Of a stretch of DNA of 64,000 nt, positions 33,501 to 39,919 are shown piece after piece. Position numbers and translations under genes: made by a program. How positions within the stretch are numbered: position 1 is the first letter of the stretch; the number at the start of each line of letters is the position of its first letter. The notes below the pieces were generated by a model. That model did not search any database. It was not told the origin of the DNA and worked only from the letters and a program-made list of their open reading frames with translations. This DNA is from Paenibacillus sp. FSL K6-3182 (lineage in GTDB: Bacteria > Bacillota > Bacilli > Paenibacillales > Paenibacillaceae). Location: NCBI RefSeq assembly GCF_037976325.1, contig NZ_CP150265.1:634001-698000 (forward strand), written 5' to 3'.

Positions 33501-34172
33501 ATGATTGAACGGTTTTCGTTAACAGCTGATATTGGCGATATAGTGGATATGTTTCAGGTAGGAAAAGTAATTCGGGGGCACACAAACCGATTTAATGCAG
33601 CTCCGACTCAGATGGTTTCGATTGTCATGAATGATCGATTTGATCAGCGGACGATGGAGGAATCGAGATGGGGGCTGTTTCCTTTTTGGGCAAAGGATGC
33701 GGTTAATGCAGATCATATGACGTTGTCCGAGAAGCCTTTCTTAGAAAGAATGCTTCGCAGACAAAGATGTGTGCTGCCATGCAGCGGCTTTTTTGGTCAG
33801 AAACAATTCGGCAAAGAGCGTGATCCGAGGGCGATGCACATCGTTGTTCCAAGCCAGCAGCTTTTTGGCATAGCGGGCATTTACGACTGCTGGAAAAACG
33901 TGAGCGGCAAAGAAGTGCGCGCCTTCACTATGATTACCGCAGCTTCGTCAGGAGCGATGTCGGTGTGGCAGCCTCGAGTTCCGGTTATTTTGGACGAAGA
34001 GGGCATGGAAGATTGGCTCAATCCGCGTATTACCGAATTCAGTGGATTGCGGAAACATTTAGAGGCTATGGACACTTATCTCATGCGCGCCTACCCGGTA
34101 ACGAATGCGGTGCATGATGATCTGTACGAATCGCCGGATTGCATCCGTGAAATCCGTCCTGATTTTGCTTAG
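33501..34172 (+). CDS. SRAP-domain protein (YedK/HMCES-like) lacking catalytic residues
   Basis: A 223-residue SOS-response-associated-peptidase (SRAP) homologue. Active members start MCGRF and use Cys2 to trap abasic sites in DNA. Here translation starts MIERFSLTADIG: Cys2 is Ile. The segment equal to PxDGxYEW reads PCSGFFGQKQ, losing the active Glu, and the HxRMPV motif reads WQPRVPVIL, losing the His. The fold otherwise looks intact: RFNAAPTQ with its Asn, SRWGLFPFWAK, and FTMITAASSGAM. The start ATG 33501 has AAAGGG 8 nt upstream and cannot be moved to give a Cys2. It may still bind DNA or act as a decoy, but that is inference. Confidence 0.85.
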   Translation: MIERFSLTADIGDIVDMFQVGKVIRGHTNRFNAAPTQMVSIVMNDRFDQRTMEESRWGLFPFWAKDAVNADHMTLSEKPFLERMLRRQRCVLPCSGFFGQKQFGKERDPRAMHIVVPSQQLFGIAGIYDCWKNVSGKEVRAFTMITAASSGAMSVWQPRVPVILDEEGMEDWLNPRITEFSGLRKHLEAMDTYLMRAYPVTNAVHDDLYESPDCIREIRPDFA

Positions 34173-34189
34173 GTAAAATGAAGTGAGTT

Positions 34190-34266
34190 AACCAAAAAGG
34201 CGTCCTATCTCTGACTCGGCTCTGTATGTGGCCGAAACAGGGTAGACGCCTTTTTTGGTTTTTTAG
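34190..34266 (+). terminator. Long-stem terminator after the SRAP gene
   Basis: AACCAAAAAGGCGTC at 34190-34204 pairs with GACGCCTTTTTTGGTT at 34245-34260. An inner GGC/GCC stem is present and T runs follow. Confidence 0.8.
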
Positions 34267-34345
34267 TGGGCGGGGTTAGGTGTTTGAATCAGGTACATAA
34301 TGATTTAGTTGGTTGTAGATGGAATCAACTTTGGTGAAAAAGCTC

Positions 34346-34437
34346 TAAGCACGATTCGGGTGAGAGGCAATTAGATGAAAACTAGGACATTTAAGCGCGA
34401 TGCGGGTGAGAGGCAATTAGATGAACACTAGAACAAT
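34346..34437. repeat. Two 46-bp direct repeats at the etfA 3' end
   Basis: Units at 34346-34391 and 34392-34437 share CGGGTGAGAGGCAATTAGATG and differ at a handful of positions. A third copy begins TAAGCACGA but continues as the etfA coding end. The gap between the SRAP terminator and etfA otherwise holds nothing recognisable. Confidence 0.85.
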
Positions 34438-35300
34438 TAAGCACGAGCGCGTTGGAGCTCTGTTGTTAATAGCGGAACGACCTCGAATAAATCGCCTACG
34501 ATGCCATAATCAGCAACGCTGAAAATAGGTGCATCGGGGTCTTTATTGATAGCGACAATGACGCGAGATTGGCTCATACCCGCCAGATGTTGAATAGCGC
34601 CGCTGATTCCGCAGGCAATATAGAGCTGAGGTGTAACAACTTTACCAGTTTGCCCGATTTGGAGGGCATAATCACAGTAGCCGGCATCGCATGCGCCGCG
34701 TGAGGCGCCGACTGCGCCGCCGAGCGCTGCTGCCATCGCTTGCAGCGGCTCAAAGCCTGCTGCGCTGCGAACGCCTCGGCCGCCGGATACGACGACGTCG
34801 GCTTCGGCAAGATCAAGCTGCCCGCCGGCGCGGCGCACAAGGCTGCGCACGGCGGTATAAAGCGGCGGCACCGTGAACGGCAGCTCCGCTGCGGTGCCCT
34901 TTATTTCAGCGGCGTCAAGGGGTTCTGCCGCCGGCAGGTTGTTCGGGCGCACTGTGATGACCCACGTCGCGCCCGAAACAAAGCTGCGCCGCTCGAACGC
35001 CTTGCCGGCGTAGAGCGGGCGGGTAAATAAGACGTCATTGCCATCGTCAGATATTTCGATGGCAATGACGTCAGCGATGTGGCCGGCGCCATGGGCAGCG
35101 GCCACTCGGGGCGCGCGCTCGCGCCCCAAAGCGGTGTGGCCGAGCAATAGCGCGTCCGGCCGCACCGCAGTTATGGCTGCGCCGAGGGCGGCGATGTACG
35201 CCTCGGGCGCAAAGGCGTGAAGGGCCGGATCGTCGGCGATATGCACGACGTCCGCGCCCCGCGCGATCAGTGCGGCGGCTTCATCCGCCGCACCGCCGAA

Positions 35301-35339
35301 GCAGGCAAGGACGGCGTGGACATGGCCGTCCTTGCCTGC
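35301..35339. repeat. 15-bp perfect inverted repeat inside etfA
   Basis: GCAGGCAAGGACGGC at 35301-35315 and GCCGTCCTTGCCTGC at 35325-35339 form a perfect GC-rich hairpin with a 9-nt loop, next to the etfA frameshift. Confidence 0.95.
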
Positions 35340-35344
35340 GAGCC

Positions 35345-35388
35345 GCGCGCTGCGCCGAGTGCCTCGAGCGCCACTCGGCGCAGCGCGC
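35345..35388. repeat. 17-bp perfect inverted repeat at the etfA frameshift
   Basis: GCGCGCTGCGCCGAGTG at 35345-35361 and CACTCGGCGCAGCGCGC at 35372-35388 form a perfect hairpin with a 10-nt loop. The inferred extra GC dinucleotide is in the first arm. Confidence 0.95.
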
Positions 35389-35523
35389 CATTCCGGCTTT
35401 CTGCAAATACGAGAATGGTTTTGGACATAGGATACAGCTCCTCTTCCACAGCTTTTACGAATAAGCGTAGCTCTTTATGCGTTCAGCTCTATAATCAGTG
35501 CTTGATCTGTTTAGGCATCGTCT

Positions 35524-35964
35524 TAACGGACATTAGAGCCGCTATTTGTGAATTTAGTGGTTAATTACTCTCTAACGAACATGAAAGCCACTATTTCTGA
35601 ATTTCGGGGGTTAACCCGAAAATACATTCTAACGGACATGAGAGCCGTTGTTTCTGCATTTAGGGGCATAAATTACTTTTAACGGATATGAAAGCCGCTA
35701 CTTCTGTAATTAGGGGCAAAAATTACTTTTTAACGGACATGAGAGCCGTTGTTTCTGCATTTAGGGGCATAAATTACATTCTAACGGACATGAGATCCGT
35801 TATTTTTGTATTTAAGGGCTAAATTACAATTTAACGGACATGAGAGCCGTTATTTACCCTAAATGGCACCCAAACGCTCGATATTTTATGAAATAAGGGC
35901 ACCTATGTCCGTTAGATCGAGAAATAGAAGGTTTTTCAGCAAATAAGGTATCTGATGTCCGTTA
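35524..35964. repeat. TAACGGAC intergenic repeat array
   Basis: Seven direct units begin with TAACGGACATGAGAGCCGTTA or a close variant at 35524, 35573, 35630, 35680, 35731, 35782 and 35832. They are 49-57 bp apart, and several share a TTAGGGGCATAAATTAC spacer. Each core is an interrupted palindrome TAACGG-N9-CCGTTA. Two inverted half-sites, TGTCCGTTA, follow at 35906 and 35956. The array fills the 5' half of the gap between etfA and etfB and contains no gene. Confidence 0.9.
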
Positions 35965-36104
35965 ATTGTAAGGTTTGATTAATTACCAAAGTCCAATGTT
36001 AGTCAAGCACTGCTTTTGATTATGAGCCACTCTATCAACAAAAAAACTAACTATATTGTCTAGTAACCAGTAACTATTCAGTTCATGTTAAAGCCTCTGC
36101 ATCA

Positions 36105-36265
36105 TTTCTGCTCCACTATCTAGATTCCTCAGCACACGTCCACTAGCAGCTCCACTATCTACATCCCTCAGCGCAAATCCACTACCTGCCCAATACCAAC
36201 ATGCCTCAACACAAATTTACTACCTACTCCACTACCTAAATCCCCCAGCCCAACTCCACTCCCCC
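36105..36265. repeat. Degenerate CCACTA-rich repeats
   Basis: Loosely repeated phrases such as CTCCACTATCTA and CCTCAGC recur about every 40-55 bp in C-rich, A-rich DNA with no ORF or clear structure. A shorter related patch lies at about 36482-36515. Between these and the TAACGGAC array (35965-36104) I see nothing else. Confidence 0.55.
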
Positions 36266-36299
36266 TGAACATTCCAACTACATTAAATAAGTCATGTTC

Positions 36300-36480
36300 C
36301 TATAGAAGCTGTCCTTGCTCCTGCAGGGGCGAGACAAGTGCTGCTGCTTGCTGGGCCGACTCGCCGGGAAGCCAATTTCCCCGCAGTGCACGGAGGTGGA
36401 GGGGGGAGCTGCGTGTACTCAGTGTGTGGCGAAACTCGCTTTCTAGTGAAAGCTCGCCACTGGCGCGCTCAGCTTTAGAT
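36300..36480 (-). pseudogene. Decayed duplicate of the etfB 3' end
   Basis: On the minus strand this stretch encodes ERASGELSLES, then a divergent middle, then WLPGESAQQAAALVSPLQEQ and a stop. The real etfB end reads IASGELSLES ... RLPGDPAEQAAALVSLLREE. The match over about 55 codons, with frame and stop kept, shows a partial tandem duplication of the etfB terminus that has since diverged. It has no start signal and should not be counted as a gene. Confidence 0.8.
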
Positions 36481-36537
36481 CCAACATCCCCAACCCCACT
36501 ACCCCTTACAGCTCCCAACTATAAAATAGTCACGAAC

Positions 36538-37386
36538 TCAAAGAAGTTTCGCTTCCTCTCGCAGCAGAGACACAAGAGCTGCGGCTTGCTCGGCCGGGTC
36601 GCCGGGGAGCCGTTTGCCCGCTGCGCGCGGAGGCGGCGGGAGCAGCTGCGTACGTGCCGTGCGAGGCGATACGCTTTCAAGTGAAAGCTCGCCACTGGCG
36701 ATCAGCTCAGCAGCCGTTATTGTGCGAAGCGGCTTGCGCTTCGCTTTCATAATGCCTGGCAGCGACGGATAACGCGGCTCGTTTAGTCCTTGCTGAGCGG
36801 TAATGAGCGCAGGGAGTGGAATCGATACCGTTTCGGTATCTCCTTCAACATCGCGCTCAACTAATGCGTAACGCTCAGCGCCCCCAGCAGTAGGTGAGCT
36901 GAGAAGACCATCGGCAGGCAGGGAGCCAAGCTCCCCAGCAGTTAAGATGGTGACCTTCACAGCTGAAGCTGCATGAGGCAGGTGAAGCAGCTCGGCAATT
37001 TGCAAAGCAACGCTGCCAGCGCCGCTGTCTACTGCAAACAAGCCGGCTAGCAGCAAATCAGGGGCGAGCGGCCTAATTACGGCAGCAAGAGCAGCAGCGA
37101 CGGCTGAGCTGTCATCGGACAAATCTGCGCTATCAAGCCGAATAGCTTCATCTGCTCCGATAGCCAGAGCGGTTCGGAGCACCTCTTGCGAGCGCTCGGC
37201 ACCGCAGGTGATCACGATGACCTCGCCGCCGAGCTGCTCACGCTGGCGAATGGCTTCCTCGAGTGCGTATTCATCGTAGGGATTGATTACAAATTTGGCG
37301 TCTCTTTCGTCAACGCCAGCGGGTGTTACAATGATTTTTTCCTCGGTATCGAACGTTTGCTTGAGAAGCACAACTATTTTCAGCAT
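36538..37386 (-). CDS. etfB: Electron transfer flavoprotein beta subunit EtfB
   Basis: AMP-binding beta subunit of ETF, 282 residues, partner of EtfA in carrying electrons from FadE to the membrane. Hallmarks are MLKIVVLLKQTFDTEEKI, INPYDEYALEEAIRQRE, VITCGAERSQEVLRTALAIG and ADEAIRLD, with the adenine-binding region DLLLAGLFAVDSGAGSVALQ. ATG 37386 is chosen for GAGGGAG 6 nt upstream and the family-typical start; the frame runs open a further 90 codons upstream without support. The C-terminal 55 codons exist as a decayed second copy downstream. It is divergent from fadF and unusually far (1.1 kb) from etfA. Confidence 0.93.
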   Translation of the reverse strand: MLKIVVLLKQTFDTEEKIIVTPAGVDERDAKFVINPYDEYALEEAIRQREQLGGEVIVITCGAERSQEVLRTALAIGADEAIRLDSADLSDDSSAVAAALAAVIRPLAPDLLLAGLFAVDSGAGSVALQIAELLHLPHAASAVKVTILTAGELGSLPADGLLSSPTAGGAERYALVERDVEGDTETVSIPLPALITAQQGLNEPRYPSLPGIMKAKRKPLRTITAAELIASGELSLESVSPRTARTQLLPPPPRAAGKRLPGDPAEQAAALVSLLREEAKLL

Positions 37387-37539
37387 AGAAGCTCCCTCAC
37401 TTGTACCGCTAATTTGTTGACACTGTCCATCAGTGCTAGGATATGCTGTCTTGGAATTGAATAGACCGCCCTGCAATTGCCCGCTGTGCGGCATGTTCAA
37501 GGCCGAAAGCTCATATACATGGAGCACCGCGGCTATTTT

Positions 37540-37552
37540 TGTAAGCGCTTCA
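37540..37552. promoter_or_regulatory. cre-like site between etfB and fadF
   Basis: TGTAAGCGCTTCA resembles the CcpA catabolite-responsive element but is one base short of the 14-bp consensus. Its position in the divergent etfB/fadF promoter region would fit carbon-catabolite control of fatty-acid use. Weak evidence. Confidence 0.3.
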
Positions 37553-37620
37553 ATACTTGTCCGACTACTGCGCGCGTAGGTGCTCGGTTTTATAGCCGGC
37601 ATATAAGGGAGGCGGGGCGT

Positions 37621-39888
37621 ATGCCATCTTTTTTGGCACTTAGGAATGTAGATCAATGGTTGATAGGGGGAAGATGGGCATTATTCGCGGCGGTTGTGTT
37701 GTTTGCTATTACCATGTTCGCAATGGTTGTACAGCGGCGCATCTTGTATATGAGGCTTGGGGTGCCGGCGGTTTTTTCGCGGTATCGACGCAAGTCAGGC
37801 AGTAAATCCGGCTTTACCTCACAAGTGCTAGGCCATCGTAAGCTGCTGAACGATGTGAGAAGCGGCGTGATGCATTTGGTTTATTTTTATGGCTTTATTG
37901 TGCTTCAGTTTGGTGCGGCGGACTTGGTTTGGAAAGGGCTGAACCAAGGTGTACCGCTGCCGCTGCCCTATTATAATTGGTTCTCGCTGACGCAGGAGAT
38001 GAGCGTTACACTCGTTTTTGCAGCTGTGCTGTACGGTGCTTTCCGGCGTTATGGGGAACGGCTCCCGCGGCTTAAGCGGGGGTGGAAACCTTCACTCGTT
38101 ATGTGGTTTATTGGCTCGTTGATGCTGACTGTTTTATTCTCATTAGCATTCGAGCGATTGGCTGCGGAAGTGCGCATGGGCCAGAATGCTTTGGTGCATG
38201 GGTCCACTGCAGCCATCGTTGAGGCGAAGTTCGCACCAGTGAGCGCTCCATTGGCCACTATGCTTGAGAGTGCAGGTGTACAGCCGCAAAGCACAGCAGC
38301 CCATGCAGGGTTTGAATTGTTTTGGTGGCTGCATCTTCTGGTTCTGCTTAGCTTCCTTGTGTACGTGCCGCAATCAAAGCATTTTCATTTATTGACAGCG
38401 CCTGTGAATCTTTGGTTCAGACGCAGCACGCCTCCCGGCCGACTTGTGCCGCTTAACCTAGAGGATGAGGAAGCGGAGTCCTTTGGCGCAGGGAAGGTTG
38501 AGCATTTCTCGCAAAAACAGATGCTAGATTTGTATGCATGCGTGGAATGCGGCCGCTGTACGAATGTTTGTCCGGCATCGAGCACCGGCAAGCTGCTCTC
38601 GCCGATGCATCTTATTGTGAAGCTGAGGGATCATTTGACCGAAAAAGGCGCTGCCATAACGTCCAAGTCACCATGGCTTCCAGCCAGCCTGCTGCATTCG
38701 AAATCGCGTGAGCCTCATGCCCATGTGATGGGAGCGGTGCTTCCTGCTTGGGAAGCTGAATCCGAATGGGGCACAAACATAGCGCCAACCATGGCTGCGC
38801 AGGCTGGGGCATGGAATATAAAAGAGAGTGCTAAACCAGAGGAGGTCGAGCTGATCGGCGAGGTGTTGACCGAGGAGGAGCTTTGGGCATGTACGACCTG
38901 CCGGAATTGCGAGGAGCAATGCCCGGTTGGCAATGAGCATGTCGACAAAATTATCGATATGCGCCGTTACTTGGTGCTGATGGAAGGGAGGCTGCCGTCT
39001 GACGGGCAGCGCGCGCTGCAAAACATCGAGCGGCAAAGCAATCCTTGGGGCTTGCCGCGTGCCGAGCGGGCGGCTTGGATTAACGATTGCGAGAGCAGAA
39101 CCGGCATTCAAGTGCCTACGATGCAGGAGCTGAAGAAGCAGGGCAAAAAAGCAGATGTGCTGCTCTGGGCGGGATCGATGGGTGCGTATGACATGCGAAG
39201 CCGCCGTGTTTTGTACGATGTGGTTAGGCTGCTGGATCATGCGGGAATCAACTTCGCTACGCTGGGATTGGAGGAAAAAAGCTCAGGCGATACAGCTAGA
39301 CGAATCGGCAATGAACTGCTTTTCCAAGAGCTATGCCGCGAGAATATAGAAACGCTTAACAAATATGGCGTTACACAAATCGTGACCGCTTGCCCCCATA
39401 CGTATAACACGTTCAAAAATGAATATCCTGACTTCGGTCTTAGTCCTAGCATCCTCGTGGAGCATCATACCGAAATGCTCTCTCGCCTGCTTGAGGAAGG
39501 TTTATTGAAGCCGGAGCATAAGATTGAGGAGCGAGTAACCGTACATGATTCTTGTTACCTCGGCCGTTACAACGATACGTATGAAGCGCCGCGCAGCCTG
39601 CTTCGCTCCATTCCAGGCGTATCGATTGAAGAGATGGAGCGCTCGGGCTCAAACGGCATGTGCTGCGGGGCGGGGGGCGGTCTCATGTGGATGGAGGAGC
39701 ATTCTGGAACTCGCATCAACCATGCTCGAACCGCTCAGGCACTTGAAGTGAAACCATCGGTTATCAGCTCTGCTTGCCCCTACTGCCTAACGATGATGGA
39801 GGATGGTTTAAAGGCGCTGGGCGCGGATGAGAAGGTCATCGCACGTGATGTGGCTGAGCTGCTTGCCGAAAGTGTTTTTGGCGAATAA
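37621..39888 (+). CDS. fadF: Membrane iron-sulphur oxidoreductase FadF-like (ETF:quinone electron transfer)
   Basis: A 755-residue membrane protein. Residues 1-260 hold about five helices like the NarI/HdrE cytochrome-like anchor (WALFAAVVLFAITMFAMVVQ and on). Two 4Fe-4S motifs follow: CVECGRCTNVCP and CTTCRNCEEQCPVG. Two CCG domains close the protein (TACPHTYNTFKNEYP with HDSCYLGRYND; GMCCGAGGGLMW with SACPYC), as in heterodisulphide reductase HdrD. Bacillus FadF (YwjF) has this build and is thought to pass electrons from ETF to menaquinone. ATG 37621 has GGGAGGCGGGG upstream. It leads the fad operon and diverges from etfB, consistent with that role. Confidence 0.9.
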   Translation: MPSFLALRNVDQWLIGGRWALFAAVVLFAITMFAMVVQRRILYMRLGVPAVFSRYRRKSGSKSGFTSQVLGHRKLLNDVRSGVMHLVYFYGFIVLQFGAADLVWKGLNQGVPLPLPYYNWFSLTQEMSVTLVFAAVLYGAFRRYGERLPRLKRGWKPSLVMWFIGSLMLTVLFSLAFERLAAEVRMGQNALVHGSTAAIVEAKFAPVSAPLATMLESAGVQPQSTAAHAGFELFWWLHLLVLLSFLVYVPQSKHFHLLTAPVNLWFRRSTPPGRLVPLNLEDEEAESFGAGKVEHFSQKQMLDLYACVECGRCTNVCPASSTGKLLSPMHLIVKLRDHLTEKGAAITSKSPWLPASLLHSKSREPHAHVMGAVLPAWEAESEWGTNIAPTMAAQAGAWNIKESAKPEEVELIGEVLTEEELWACTTCRNCEEQCPVGNEHVDKIIDMRRYLVLMEGRLPSDGQRALQNIERQSNPWGLPRAERAAWINDCESRTGIQVPTMQELKKQGKKADVLLWAGSMGAYDMRSRRVLYDVVRLLDHAGINFATLGLEEKSSGDTARRIGNELLFQELCRENIETLNKYGVTQIVTACPHTYNTFKNEYPDFGLSPSILVEHHTEMLSRLLEEGLLKPEHKIEERVTVHDSCYLGRYNDTYEAPRSLLRSIPGVSIEEMERSGSNGMCCGAGGGLMWMEEHSGTRINHARTAQALEVKPSVISSACPYCLTMMEDGLKALGADEKVIARDVAELLAESVFGE

Positions 39889-39919
39889 GCCGCTGTTTGT
39901 CAAAAAGGAGGAGGAGGCT

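Larger units (their letters stand above)
34437..35428 (-). pseudogene. etfA: Electron transfer flavoprotein alpha subunit EtfA, frameshifted
   Basis: FAD-binding alpha subunit of ETF, which takes electrons from acyl-CoA dehydrogenases. The N-terminal part starts at ATG 35428 (MSKTILVFAESRNGALRRVA) after GAGGAG, but at about 35345-35352 the frame changes. The normal continuation AGKDGHVHAVLACFGGAADE is in another frame and leads into HIADDPALHAFAPEAY and the whole remaining protein. Deleting one GC dinucleotide from a GCGCGC run restores LGAARLAGKDG. The C-terminal FAD domain is complete (VSGGRGVRSAAGFEPLQ, ASRGACDAGYCDY, QIGQTGKVVTPQLYIACGIS, INKDPDAPIF). The break lies inside two perfect hairpins, so a sequencing error is possible. 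If real, beta-oxidation here would lack ETF unless another copy exists. Confidence 0.85.

Noticed and set aside
35524..35964. CRISPR array
   Set aside because: The regular period looked similar, but the intervals between cores are also similar to each other, units are degenerate, and no cas genes are present.
36300..36518. A separate 72-codon gene
   Set aside because: It is a decayed copy of the etfB 3' end without a start signal.
37387..37656. 90-codon N-terminal extension of EtfB
   Set aside because: EtfB proteins start with MLKIVVLLKQ, and a good ribosome binding site precedes ATG 37386.
39827..39919. 31-codon N-terminal extension of FadN
   Set aside because: It overlaps the fadF coding end and bypasses the strong AAGGAGGAGGAGG site directly before ATG 39920.
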